A stretch of 64,000 nucleotides of DNA from Scleromatobacter humisilvae (GCF_023231945.1 NZ_JAJLJH010000001.1:248001-312000), one strand, 5' to 3'. Positions 8,109 through 16,797 are shown, numbered from the stretch's first letter. Notes: generated by a model from the sequence alone, not told the origin. Translations and numbers: made by a program.

Positions 8109-9785
8109 ATGAATTTCGACTACATCATCGTGGGCGGCGGATCGGGCGGCTGCGTGCTGGCGGCGCGGCTCAGCGAGGATCCCTCGGTGTCGGTGGCGCT
8201 GATCGAGGCCGGCCCGGTCGACAGGAACATCCTCATCCACGTGCCCGCCGGGCTCGCGCTGCTCGCGCAGACGAAGACGGCGAACTGGAACTTCGACTCC
8301 GTGCCGCAGAAGGGCCTCAACGGCCGCACCGGCTGGCAGCCGCGCGGGAAGGTGCTGGGCGGCTCGAGCTCCGTCAACGCGATGATCTACATCCGCGGCC
8401 ATCGCGCCGACTACGACCACTGGGCGGCCGAGGGCAACGAGGGCTGGTCCTACGACGAGGTGCTGCCCTACTTCAGGCGCGCCGAGCACAACGAGCGCAT
8501 CCACGACGAGTACCACGGCAACGACGGCCCGCTCAACGTGATGGACCTGCGCAGCCCCAGCCGCTATGTCCAGGACTTCATCCAGGCGGGCCGCGAGGCC
8601 GGCTATCGCATCACCGACGACTTCAACGGCGCCGACCAGGAAGGCATCGGCCCGTACCAGGTCACGCACAAGAACGGCGAGCGCTTCAGCGCGGCCAAGG
8701 CCTACCTGACGCCCAATCTCGGTCGCAAGAACCTGACCGTGTTCACCGACGCCCACACCACGCGCATCCTGTTCGAGGGCAGGCGCGCGACCGGCGTCGA
8801 GTTCCGCCGCGCGGGCCGCCTCGAGCAGATCGGCGCGAACCACGAGGTGCTGATGGCCGCAGGGGCCCTGCAGACGCCGCAGATCCTGATGCTGTCCGGC
8901 GTGGGCCCGGCCGCGGAACTGGGCCGGCACGGCATCGGCGTCGTCCACGACCTGCCGGGCGTCGGCCAGAACCTGCAGGATCATCTCGACGCCACGCAGG
9001 TGATGGTCGCGCCGCAGATGAAGGAGAGCTTCGGCGTCTCGTTCGGCGGCATCGCGCGCGTGCTCAAGGCCATCCCGCAATGGCGCCAGCATCGCCGCGG
9101 CATCCTCACGACCAACTTTGCGGAGGCCGGCGGCTTCATCAAGAGCCAGGCCTCGGAGCCCATCCCCGACCTGCAGCTGCACTTCGTGATCGCCAAGCTG
9201 GTCGACCACGGCCGAAAGACGGTGCTGGGCCACGGCTACTCGGGCCACGTCTGCGTGCTGCGCCCGCGAAGCCGCGGCAGCGTCACGCTGGCGAGCGGCG
9301 ACCCGATGGCCGCGCCGCGCATCGACCCCAACTTCCTCGGCGACCCCGACGACCTGCAGCGCATGGTGCGCGGCTTCCGCCTGATGCGCGAGATCTTCAA
9401 CCAGCCCGCGCTCGCGCGGCTGGGCGGCAAGGAGCATCCGCGCTCGGCCAACGCCACCACCGACGCCGAGATCGAGCAGTTCATCCGCAACTACGCCGAC
9501 ACCATCTACCACCCGGTGGGCACCTGCCGCATGGGCCCGGGCGCGGCGATGGACGTGGTCGGCGCCGACCTGCGCATCCACGGCCTGGAGGGCATCCGCG
9601 TGGTCGACGCCTCGATGATGCCGCGCCTCATCGGCGGCAACACCAACGCCCCGACCATCATGGTGGCCGAGAAGGCCTCCGACATGATCAAGGCCGCGCG
9701 GCTGGCGCGCGATCAGGCAGATCCCCAGACGCTGCAACCCTTCGCCGACACCGAGTCGCCGTCGATCGAGTCACTGGCGGCCTGA
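8109..9785 (+). CDS. alkJ: GMC-family alcohol dehydrogenase (AlkJ-like)
   Basis: A 558-aa FAD-dependent oxidoreductase of the glucose-methanol-choline family, closest in type to the AlkJ/BetA branch, which oxidises aliphatic alcohols to aldehydes. The N-terminal YIIVGGGSGGCVLAARLSE is the ADP-binding fold; PRGKVLGGSSSVNAMIYIRG and GALQTPQILMLSGVGP are the two GMC signatures; the C-terminal YHPVGTCRMG holds the catalytic His and NTNAPTIMVAEKASDMI closes the FAD site. The ATG at 8109 follows AAGAAGAG at a good distance; an upstream TTG is possible. It lies 51 bp after alkB in the same direction, so the pair probably forms an alkane-to-aldehyde operon. Confidence 0.9.
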   Translation: MNFDYIIVGGGSGGCVLAARLSEDPSVSVALIEAGPVDRNILIHVPAGLALLAQTKTANWNFDSVPQKGLNGRTGWQPRGKVLGGSSSVNAMIYIRGHRADYDHWAAEGNEGWSYDEVLPYFRRAEHNERIHDEYHGNDGPLNVMDLRSPSRYVQDFIQAGREAGYRITDDFNGADQEGIGPYQVTHKNGERFSAAKAYLTPNLGRKNLTVFTDAHTTRILFEGRRATGVEFRRAGRLEQIGANHEVLMAAGALQTPQILMLSGVGPAAELGRHGIGVVHDLPGVGQNLQDHLDATQVMVAPQMKESFGVSFGGIARVLKAIPQWRQHRRGILTTNFAEAGGFIKSQASEPIPDLQLHFVIAKLVDHGRKTVLGHGYSGHVCVLRPRSRGSVTLASGDPMAAPRIDPNFLGDPDDLQRMVRGFRLMREIFNQPALARLGGKEHPRSANATTDAEIEQFIRNYADTIYHPVGTCRMGPGAAMDVVGADLRIHGLEGIRVVDASMMPRLIGGNTNAPTIMVAEKASDMIKAARLARDQADPQTLQPFADTESPSIESLAA

Positions 9786-10219
9786 GCCCGCCGCTCGGCG
9801 GCCACGCCGACGCCCCTACTTCTATGGATGGCGCGAACGCAGCCGACGGTTCACCCTCGTCGAAGCGCTCGCTGGCCAGCGAAGCGTCCTCCAGGGTGGC
9901 GTCGGGCGTGGTCTCCCATGCGCTGTTCGAGCCGCTGACGACACGCATCTCCGGCTATTTCCTCTTGCGCAGCCGCAGCCCGGCCAACATCTTCGCGATC
10001 CTGCAATGGCCGAAGGGCGTGGTGGATGCCGTGACGCGAAAACGGGGCCCGCAGCAACAGGAGCGAGCCAGGAACGGCGTCTGCGTGCGGGTGGATTGAG
10101 CGGCGGTGTCGTGGGCCGCCCGCGCGCGTCATGCGCGTCTTCATCCCATGACTGGAGGATGCCTCACCGAACGGGCGCTCACATACTCGCTCCACAAAAG
10201 AGGACCCAGGGAGTGCGCC
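9786..10219. other. Intergenic region with open frames but no convincing gene
   Basis: This 434-bp gap separates the alkane genes from the patatin cluster. Positions 9823-10099 are open on the plus strand and 9688-9948 on the minus strand, with GC-rich but not strongly coding composition. The minus frame reads RVVSGSNSAWETTPDATLED in its middle, a segment that looks protein-like and that I vaguely associate with scattered short hypothetical proteins of this order. It may be a decayed gene or a dispersed repeat. No intrinsic terminator is visible after the GMC gene. Confidence 0.35.
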
Positions 10220-10306
10220 ATGACAACAAGCAGCCCGGGCAGCGGCAAGCCCGACGCGTTCGACGACGTCGCCGCCCCTGACCATCGCATCCACGGGAGG
10301 GCTTGA
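10220..10306 (+). CDS. 28-codon small ORF preceding the patatin gene
   Basis: The ATG at 10220 follows AGGGAG at 6 bp, and the frame runs for 28 codons (MTTSSPGSGKPDAFDD and on) to a TGA that lies 3 bp before the ATG of the patatin gene. The peptide is polar, with no signal or membrane segment. Its good ribosome binding site and tight spacing suggest a translated leader or a small protein coupled to the big gene, although its own ribosomes would mask the GGGAGG of the patatin start. Purely chance occurrence is possible. Confidence 0.4.
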   Translation: MTTSSPGSGKPDAFDDVAAPDHRIHGRA

Positions 10307-10309
10307 GGC

Positions 10310-13300
10310 ATGGCCAATCCGAGCCTGAAAGGCGCAGCGGCGAACCTGTATGACAACGTCTCCGCCGCCCTTCTGCGGGAGTACCTGTATCTCGGAAAGA
10401 TCACGCCCTCGCAGCGAATCGACCTGCGCAACGCGCTCGCGAATTACCGGCAGAGGCGCCGGACGGCAGTGGAAGCGGACCCCGAATGGCTCCGATCCGA
10501 TCAGGACCTGCTGCAGTTCCTCTACGAATCCATCCATTCGTCGCCCGAGCGCGAACGACCGACGGCGCTCTGCTTTTCGGGCGGCGGCATTCGCAGCGCG
10601 ACGTTCTGCCTGGGCGTCCTGCAAGGCTTGGCCCGCCAGGACAGGTTGCACCAGTTCCGCTACCTGTCCAGCGTCTCGGGCGGCGGCTACATCGCCAGCT
10701 GGCTGACCAGCCTGCTGGGACAGAAGGGGGCCACGTTCGACAGCGTCACGACCATGCTGGCCGACACCGCCGGCGGCTCGGCCCCGGCGATTCCTCCCGG
10801 GCCGGCGCGCGATCCCATGACGGGCGGGCCGCACGACGCCATCAGCCGACTCCGCGCCTACAGCAACTACCTCAGCCCCGTGCTGGGGCTCTCGGGCGAC
10901 ATGCTCGCGCTCATCGCGACCTTCGTCCGCAACCTGGTGCTGAACCTGTGCGTCTGGCTGCCCCTCATGGCGACGTTGCTGCTGCTGCCGCGGATCTTCG
11001 TCCTCTGGATGCTGACGCCGCCCGCCCAGGTCTGCGTCGTGTATGCCAGCCTGGCGGCCGCCATCCTCCTGATCGTCTGGGGCGTCGCCTACATGGTGGC
11101 CGACATGCCCAGCGGCATCGGCCCCGGCAGGCCCGTGCGCGACCGATTCACGCTTGGCTGCTTCATTCCCGTGACGCTGGCGGCCTTCCTGTTCAGCCTG
11201 GTCGGCGTCTGGGGCGACCTCTGGTCGGCCAGCGCCTGGTGGCCTGGCGTGGCGGCGGCCGCAGGCGCCGGAGCCAACCTGGTGGGCATCTGCCTGGGCC
11301 TGCTGTTGCGCAAGCGCCGGCCCAATGCGCCCTTCAAGACGCAGGGGTTCACCGCGCTGCTGCTGATCGCCTGCGGAGCCGTCGGCGGCATCATCCTGGA
11401 CCTCGCCCTCAGCTATGCGCACCACCAACTCGGCAAGGCGCAGGCGCCTGCGCTGCTCTACGCCACGGTCAGCGTTCCGTTGATGCTGGGCTGCTTCTGG
11501 GCCCAGATCACGCTGTGCGTCGGCATCACCGCGCGCTGGACGGACGAGAACATGCGCGAATGGTGGAGTCGAGCCAGCGGCCTCTGGTTGCGCGTCGCGC
11601 TCGGCTGGGTGGGCTTGTTCGCGATCGTCTTCTATCTGGCGCCGATGGCGCTCGCCATGCTGAGCAAGTCGCTCCCCGCCGGCGCGCAGCTGTCTCTTGG
11701 CGGCCTCATCGCAGGGGGTCTCACCAGCGCGATCGGGTATTGGAGCAAGAACGGCGACACGCTGAAGAAAAAGGGCGCGAGCCTTCTGTCCCGATGGGGC
11801 AGCCTCGTGTTCGACGCGATCGCAGGCGTCGTGCTGCTGGCGATCCTGGTCGCGATGAGCCTGGGGGTCTCGCAACTGCTGCAGACCTGCGGGCCGTTCG
11901 CGAACGAGCACGTCTGCCGGACCACGCTCTCGGCCCAGGCCGATTTCCTGCGCGAGGAATGGGCGCTCGAGGACGCCGCGATGGACGACGGCGACCGCCC
12001 CGTCGCCGCCGAGGCCGCCGTCTACGACTTCGTGGCGCTTCACGCCTCCTTCACCCACGCGCTGGCCCTCTGCGCGCTCTGCGCGATCATCGGCGCGGGA
12101 CTGTCCGTGACGATCGGCGCGAACGCCTTCTCGTTGCACGGGATGTACGGCAATCGCCTCGTCCGCGCCTATCTCGGCGCGGCTCGCCGCAATCGGGATC
12201 CGCATTGGCTGACCGGCTTCGACCCGCGGGACAACTTCCGTCTTTCCAGGGCAGGCCGCACCAGGGCGCGCCGCGGCAAGGTGCTGTTCCCCGTCATCAA
12301 CATGGCGCTCAACCTCGTGCAGCCTTCGAGCACGCGGATGGCGTGGCAGCAGCGCAAGGCCGCCTCCTTCACCGCCACGCCGCTGCATTGCGGCAGTGTC
12401 GGAACCGGCTACGTGCGCACGCCGTGCTACGCCGGCCCGCGAGGCATGTCCCTCGGCCGCGCGATGACGATCTCCGGCGCGGCAGCGTCGCCCAACATGG
12501 GCTATCACAGCTCGCCGCTCGTGACGATGATCATGACGCTGTTCAACGTCCGTCTCGGCTGGTGGGTCGCCAATCCTCGGCTCAAGTTCGCGCGGTCCTG
12601 GCGGCAGAAGGAGTTCATGGGCCTGCGCGCGCTGACCAGCGAGGCCTTCGGCTTCACGACGGACGATCGTCGATCGGTCTACCTGTCGGACGGTGGCCAT
12701 TTCGAGAACCTGGGTCTCTACGAGATGATCCGCCGGCGCTGCCATCACATCCTCGTCGTCGATGCCGGGTGCGATCCGCATTACGAGTACGCCGACCTGC
12801 TCGGCGCCGTCCGCAAGATTCGCATCGACTTCGGCGTGCGCGTCGAGTTGCCCGATGTCCTGCCCGGCCAGCCCGGCGCCCGACGCAATTGCCGCATGGC
12901 GGTCGGCAGGATCCGCTATTCGGACCGCGACGCCGCTCCAGGCGCGACAAGCATCGATGGCTTCATCTACATCCTGAAGCCTCTGCTCACCGGCAGGGAA
13001 CCGCTGGACCTGGGCGACTATGCGAGAAGCGCGCGCCCGGGCGAAGGGCCTTTCCCGCAGCAATCGACAGCCGATCAGTTCTTCAGCGAGTCGCAGTTCG
13101 AGAGCTACCGGATGCTGGGGCTGCAGTCGGTGCTGGAGGTCTTTCCGAAGGCAGGGGGCGGCCTGTGGCCCCGCCCGGTCAATCCCAGGCCCGGAGCGCC
13201 GGGCCCGAGGTTCCCGATGGGCGCGTCGAACGACGCCGGTCCGCCGCCACCGGATGACGAGACGATTCCGGAGCCCCCGCCGCCGCCGCCGTCCACCGGC

Positions 13301-13915
13301 ATCGCGGGCATGGTGCAGGGCGTCGGCCCCGGCGTCGCGCTGGCAACCGCGCTCACCGTCGGCGGCACCGTGGGCGTGGTCGGCACCGTCAAGCTCTCGT
13401 CGAACCAGGTCAGCCTGTCCGCGCAGGATCGCAAGCTGCTGCGGGACGCCGCCGAGCAGAAGAATCCGCCGCCCGTGGCGCAGGCGCCCGCCTCCGGATC
13501 GCCGCTCGTGGTGTTCGACGGCGGCGCATCTCCTTCACCGCCGGAGCCGGATGCAGCCATCGCCCAGGTCGTCGAACAGGCGCGCGACGCCGCCCAGGCG
13601 TCCCGCAAGGCCGCGGAGGCGGCGGCGGCGGCGGCTTCCCATGCCGCCGCGTGGACAGCCCGTGTGCCCAGCGCGCCGTCCGGGCCGGACTACTCGAGCC
13701 GGCTCAGCGACATGTCGATCTCGTTGGAACGGATGAACTACGCGCTGAACGGCACGCCGATGTCGCCTGCCGCCGCAGCGTCGTCGGCCGCTGCCGGGAA
13801 GCCCGCGAGCGGAACGGTCGTCGACGGCCTGAACGACATGAAGAAGAAGTTGACGAGCATCGACAGCGCCGTCAACCGCCGGGTCGGAAGAACGACGGGA
13901 GTGTCCGAGCAATGA
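10310..13915 (+). CDS. Large membrane patatin-like phospholipase
   Basis: A 1201-aa protein with a patatin catalytic core split by membrane segments. The oxyanion-hole motif SGGGIRSATFCLGVLQGLAR is at residues 90-109, the serine elbow LSSVSGGGYIASW at 119-131 (nucleophile about Ser123) and the catalytic Asp in YLSDGGHFENLGLYEM near residue 794, so the Ser-Asp dyad is complete. Between them lie about ten hydrophobic segments (residues 200-440, 490-550, 595-620). The C-terminal 250 residues hold a Pro-run (PEPPPPPPS), a Gly/Val hydrophobic stretch and Ala-rich coiled coil. Likely a membrane lipid acyl hydrolase of unknown substrate. The start has GGGAGG 10 bp upstream, and the stop overlaps the next ATG. 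Confidence 0.85.
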   Translation: MANPSLKGAAANLYDNVSAALLREYLYLGKITPSQRIDLRNALANYRQRRRTAVEADPEWLRSDQDLLQFLYESIHSSPERERPTALCFSGGGIRSATFCLGVLQGLARQDRLHQFRYLSSVSGGGYIASWLTSLLGQKGATFDSVTTMLADTAGGSAPAIPPGPARDPMTGGPHDAISRLRAYSNYLSPVLGLSGDMLALIATFVRNLVLNLCVWLPLMATLLLLPRIFVLWMLTPPAQVCVVYASLAAAILLIVWGVAYMVADMPSGIGPGRPVRDRFTLGCFIPVTLAAFLFSLVGVWGDLWSASAWWPGVAAAAGAGANLVGICLGLLLRKRRPNAPFKTQGFTALLLIACGAVGGIILDLALSYAHHQLGKAQAPALLYATVSVPLMLGCFWAQITLCVGITARWTDENMREWWSRASGLWLRVALGWVGLFAIVFYLAPMALAMLSKSLPAGAQLSLGGLIAGGLTSAIGYWSKNGDTLKKKGASLLSRWGSLVFDAIAGVVLLAILVAMSLGVSQLLQTCGPFANEHVCRTTLSAQADFLREEWALEDAAMDDGDRPVAAEAAVYDFVALHASFTHALALCALCAIIGAGLSVTIGANAFSLHGMYGNRLVRAYLGAARRNRDPHWLTGFDPRDNFRLSRAGRTRARRGKVLFPVINMALNLVQPSSTRMAWQQRKAASFTATPLHCGSVGTGYVRTPCYAGPRGMSLGRAMTISGAAASPNMGYHSSPLVTMIMTLFNVRLGWWVANPRLKFARSWRQKEFMGLRALTSEAFGFTTDDRRSVYLSDGGHFENLGLYEMIRRRCHHILVVDAGCDPHYEYADLLGAVRKIRIDFGVRVELPDVLPGQPGARRNCRMAVGRIRYSDRDAAPGATSIDGFIYILKPLLTGREPLDLGDYARSARPGEGPFPQQSTADQFFSESQFESYRMLGLQSVLEVFPKAGGGLWPRPVNPRPGAPGPRFPMGASNDAGPPPPDDETIPEPPPPPPSTGIAGMVQGVGPGVALATALTVGGTVGVVGTVKLSSNQVSLSAQDRKLLRDAAEQKNPPPVAQAPASGSPLVVFDGGASPSPPEPDAAIAQVVEQARDAAQASRKAAEAAAAAASHAAAWTARVPSAPSGPDYSSRLSDMSISLERMNYALNGTPMSPAAAASSAAAGKPASGTVVDGLNDMKKKLTSIDSAVNRRVGRTTGVSEQ

Positions 13916-14541
13916 CGCCATCCACCGCCAGCCTCTCGCGCGCAAGCGCTTCTCTTGCCATCGCGCTTGCACTGGCCGCCTGCGCCGCCACGCCGCCGGC
14001 CCTGCGCGTCGGCGTCTACGCGCAGGTGGCGACGCCCGCCGAACTCGCGCCCACGGCCGCCGGGCAGCCGGCCTCGGCACCGCCCATCGATCCGATGGCG
14101 GGACTGGATTGCGGTGCGGGCTGGAAAGCCACCGAGATCCCGCTGCCGGCAGGGCTGCCGGACGACGGCCCGCGATCGACCCTCCACGTCGCGCTGGTGC
14201 ACGCGCTCGCACCGGAATTGACCTGCGTCACGCTAGAGCTCGACGCGCCCTTGCCGGAGAAGACGAGCTGGCGGGATTGGCTGAGCCGGCCCGACGCGGA
14301 CCACAAGCAGAGCTGGAAGATCAACGTGCCGCGGTTGAAGGCGGATCAACTCTATGTCTGGCGCATCGAGCAGTTCAGGAAGTCGAACGACACCCCCTTC
14401 GACCACTGCCACGTCGTGACCCGCATCGACATCAGCTGCAAGCAGGACGCCGCCTGCCCTCGACACATCGACCTTCCGCTCCAACTCCCCGACCCGACGG
14501 CGCTCGACATCGTCAGCGACTGCGGCAGCCAGCAGAGGTGA
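13912..14541 (+). CDS. Putative lipoprotein of the patatin cluster
   Basis: A 209-aa secreted protein with a type II signal peptide: a hydrophobic stretch ending LALAACAATPP, so the lipobox cysteine is about residue 24. The mature part has several Cys (LDCGAGW, LTCVTLE, FDHCHVV, ISCKQDAACPRH, SDCGSQ) that probably form disulfides in the periplasm. I recognise no domain. The ATG overlaps the stop of the phospholipase gene (ATGA), so the two are translationally coupled and are likely to work together at the envelope. The role is unknown. Confidence 0.75.
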   Translation: MTPSTASLSRASASLAIALALAACAATPPALRVGVYAQVATPAELAPTAAGQPASAPPIDPMAGLDCGAGWKATEIPLPAGLPDDGPRSTLHVALVHALAPELTCVTLELDAPLPEKTSWRDWLSRPDADHKQSWKINVPRLKADQLYVWRIEQFRKSNDTPFDHCHVVTRIDISCKQDAACPRHIDLPLQLPDPTALDIVSDCGSQQR

Positions 14542-14546
14542 TCGCC

Positions 14547-15323
14547 ATGCCCTTCCGCCCAGGCCTCATGCGACGGACCGGCATTGCCGGACTGGCGGGC
14601 GCGCTCGCCGTCGCCGCCAGCGCGGCGCCGCGTTCGGCCGACCAGGTCAAGCACGACCAGGCGTGGCTCGCGGCGCTCACGCAGGACCTGCACGACGACC
14701 TGCAGAGGCGAAAGGATCTCGACGCGTCCAAGGCGCTGCGCCGCCTCGAGCACCTGCGCCTGGTGTACGACCGCACGAGTGTTGCGCACGTCATCGTCCA
14801 GGGCGGCGCGGGCGGCACGACCGTCCATGTCAGCGAGGGCTGGATCGCGCTGGCCGAGGATGTCGCGTTGGCCGACCTGGTGGCGAGATCGACCACCGGG
14901 TCGACCATGTCGAGCCAATGCAACAGCGAGTACCTCAACTACATCGCCACGATCGTGAAGTCCAATCGCGCCTACGAACGCGGCGACCTGAGCACGCCCC
15001 AGGCCATCGAGGACTTCCACCGCTACGTCGATGCGGATCACCCGGAAGCGACCCATTGCCGCGAGCTGGCGGCCATGGCATGGCGCGACACGTGGCGGCC
15101 GCGCTGGCTCGAGGTGCGCACGCGCGTCGAGGCCGGGCTGCTGTGGTGGATGAGCTACGACCTCAATTGCCGCGCTCGCGTGGACATTGTCGTTCCCTGC
15201 CCGTTCAGCGGCGCCGAGGATCGCGACGCGATCGCTCTCGTCGCGGAACTCGGCACGCAGAAGGATCTGGAACAGCCCGTCAGGTTGCTGCGCCTGAATG
15301 CCTTCTCGGAGGTTCCGAACTAG
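14547..15323 (+). CDS. Hypothetical exported protein of the patatin cluster
   Basis: A 258-aa protein with an Arg-containing N-terminus and a hydrophobic signal (GLMRRTGIAGLAGALAVAASA, about residues 6-27), cut near ASA-APR. The mature domain is helical (DLHDDLQRRKDLDASKALRRLEHL) with scattered cysteines (SSQCNSEYLNY, THCRELAA, LNCRARVDIVVPC). No recognised family. The ATG at 14547 has AGAGG 8 bp upstream; a GTG at 14538 that overlaps the preceding stop is an alternative. It completes an apparent three-gene operon with the patatin and lipoprotein genes. Confidence 0.7.
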   Translation: MPFRPGLMRRTGIAGLAGALAVAASAAPRSADQVKHDQAWLAALTQDLHDDLQRRKDLDASKALRRLEHLRLVYDRTSVAHVIVQGGAGGTTVHVSEGWIALAEDVALADLVARSTTGSTMSSQCNSEYLNYIATIVKSNRAYERGDLSTPQAIEDFHRYVDADHPEATHCRELAAMAWRDTWRPRWLEVRTRVEAGLLWWMSYDLNCRARVDIVVPCPFSGAEDRDAIALVAELGTQKDLEQPVRLLRLNAFSEVPN

Positions 15324-15345
15324 GCCTGTCGGCGCCCGTCGATGT

Positions 15346-16101
15346 TCAGACCTTGCGCAGCTGGACGCCGCCCGCGAGCAACGCGCGCGTCACGCGCGCG
15401 GGCGTCTCGCGCGCGACGGCCAGCAGGCTGATCTCCGGCAAGGCCGCCACGACGAAGGGCGACGCCGCCATCAGCTTCTCGGGCGACGCGAGCACCACCG
15501 TCTCGGCCGCGCGGGCGTGCAGCGCGCGCTTGACGGCGGCCTCCTCCGCGTCGCCGGTGCTCAGGCCCGCGTCGGGGTGGACGCCGGTCACGCCGAGGAA
15601 GAACAGGTCGGCGCGCAGGCGCGATGCCGCGGCGATGACGTCCGCGCCCACGTTGACCATCGAGTGCCGGAACAGCCGGCCGCCCAGCAGCAGGATCTCG
15701 ACGCCCGCGTGCTGCGCGAGCTCGATCGCCACGGTGGGGCTGTGCGTGACGACGGTCGCGCGCAGGCCCGGCGCCAGGTGGCGCGCGACCTGCAGCGCGG
15801 TCGTCCCGCCGTCGAGGATCACGACCTGCCCCGGCTCGACCAGCGAGGCGCCGAAGCGCCCGAGCGCGACCTTGTCGGCGGTCGAGACCTGCTCGCGCAC
15901 CGCGAGGTCCCCCATCGCCGCTGACGCCGGCAGCGCGCCGCCGTGCACGCGCTGCAGCAGGCCCTCGGCGGCGAGGTCCCGCAGGTCGCGGCGGATGGTG
16001 TCCTCGGAGGTGCCGAGCTCCTGCGCGAGCGCCTTGGCGACGAGCTGGCCCTCGGCGGCGAGGCGCGCCAGCAGCAGCTTCTTGCGTTGGGTGGTGAGCA
16101 T
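15346..16101 (-). CDS. DeoR-family transcriptional regulator
   Basis: A 251-aa repressor-type protein. Residues 1-57 form the DeoR winged helix-turn-helix (LLARLAAEGQLVAKALAQEL, TSEDTIRRDLRDLAAEGLLQRVHGGA). Residues 75-230 form the sugar-phosphate-sensing domain related to ribose-5-phosphate isomerase, with VILDGGTTALQVARHL, VVTHSPTVAIELA and GVHPDAGLSTGD. The effector is presumably a phosphorylated sugar. The gene is divergent from nudK across 75 bp that contain three CACGAWAC repeats, so it probably regulates itself and nudK. Confidence 0.93.
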   Translation of the reverse strand: MLTTQRKKLLLARLAAEGQLVAKALAQELGTSEDTIRRDLRDLAAEGLLQRVHGGALPASAAMGDLAVREQVSTADKVALGRFGASLVEPGQVVILDGGTTALQVARHLAPGLRATVVTHSPTVAIELAQHAGVEILLLGGRLFRHSMVNVGADVIAAASRLRADLFFLGVTGVHPDAGLSTGDAEEAAVKRALHARAAETVVLASPEKLMAASPFVVAALPEISLLAVARETPARVTRALLAGGVQLRKV

Positions 16102-16109
16102 GCGTCCTT

Positions 16110-16162
16110 CACGAAACCGGGGATTTGGCGGAATCGCGCGTTTGCACGATACTGCACGAAAC
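16110..16162. promoter_or_regulatory. Direct repeats in the DeoR-nudK promoter
   Basis: The octamer CACGAAAC or CACGATAC occurs three times in the 75-bp divergent gap: 16110-16117, 16145-16152 and 16155-16162. The last two are exactly 10 bp apart, one helical turn. Direct repeats of this kind are typical operators of DeoR-family repressors, and their place between the deoR-type gene and its divergent neighbour supports that role. Confidence 0.5.
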
Positions 16163-16176
16163 TACGCAATCATGCC

Positions 16177-16797
16177 ATGCCTTCGCCGAACGTCGATCCG
16201 AGTCCCTTCGCCGGCAACGCCGACATCCGCATCCTCGAGCAGCGCGTGCTGGCGCACGACTGGTACCTGCTGCGAAAGACGACCTTCGAGCACCGCCGGC
16301 GCGATGGCCGCCTGCAGGTGGTCAGCCGCGAGACCTACGACCGCGGCAACGGCGTCGCCCTGCTGCTGTTCAACGCGCCGCGCGGCACCGTCATCCTGAT
16401 CCGCCAGTTCCGCTTCCCGTGCTGGGTCAACGGGCTGGCCGACGGCATGCTGATCGAGGCCTGCGCTGGCCTGCTCGATGGCAACGACCCGGTCGCGGCG
16501 ATGCGGCGCGAGGCCATCGAGGAGACGGGCTTCGCGGTGCAGTCGCCGCGCAAGGCGTTCGAGGCCTACATGAGCCCGGGCTCGGTCACCGAGAAGCTGC
16601 ACTTCTTCGTCGCGGCCTATGACGATGCCGATCGCCGCCACGCCGGCGGCGGCGACGCGCACGAGGGCGAGGACATCGAGGTGCTGGAGCTGCCGCTGCG
16701 CCGCGCGCTGGAGATGATCGCCAGCGGCGAGATCCAGGACGGCAAGACCATCATGCTGCTGCAGCACGCGGCGCTCGTCGGCCTCGACAAGCTCTAG
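16177..16797 (+). CDS. nudK: NudK-type Nudix hydrolase (GDP-mannose pyrophosphatase)
   Basis: A 206-aa Nudix enzyme. The Nudix helix is AGLLDGNDPVAAMRREAIEETGF (around residues 97-119, read with the one-residue-shorter spacing seen in E. coli NudK), including the metal-binding REAIEE. The flanking signatures YDRGNGVALLLFN, ILIRQFRFP and AYMSPGSVTEKLHFFVAAY are characteristic of the NudK/ADP-ribose pyrophosphatase group. It would hydrolyse GDP-mannose or a related nucleotide sugar. The neighbouring sugar-phosphate-type DeoR regulator fits a carbohydrate role. The end overlaps the tetR-type gene by 4 bp in convergent orientation. Confidence 0.9.
   Translation: MPSPNVDPSPFAGNADIRILEQRVLAHDWYLLRKTTFEHRRRDGRLQVVSRETYDRGNGVALLLFNAPRGTVILIRQFRFPCWVNGLADGMLIEACAGLLDGNDPVAAMRREAIEETGFAVQSPRKAFEAYMSPGSVTEKLHFFVAAYDDADRRHAGGGDAHEGEDIEVLELPLRRALEMIASGEIQDGKTIMLLQHAALVGLDKL

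Noticed and set aside
7059-9737. An 892-codon open frame on the minus strand opposite alkB and the GMC dehydrogenase gene
   Set aside because: Composition is His/Arg/Ala/Gly-rich without any domain, and it is the mirror of two well-supported genes in GC-rich DNA.
9851-13063. A 1070-codon open frame on the minus strand opposite the patatin gene
   Set aside because: The plus strand carries clear catalytic motifs and membrane helices; the antisense frame is low-complexity and has no ribosome binding site.
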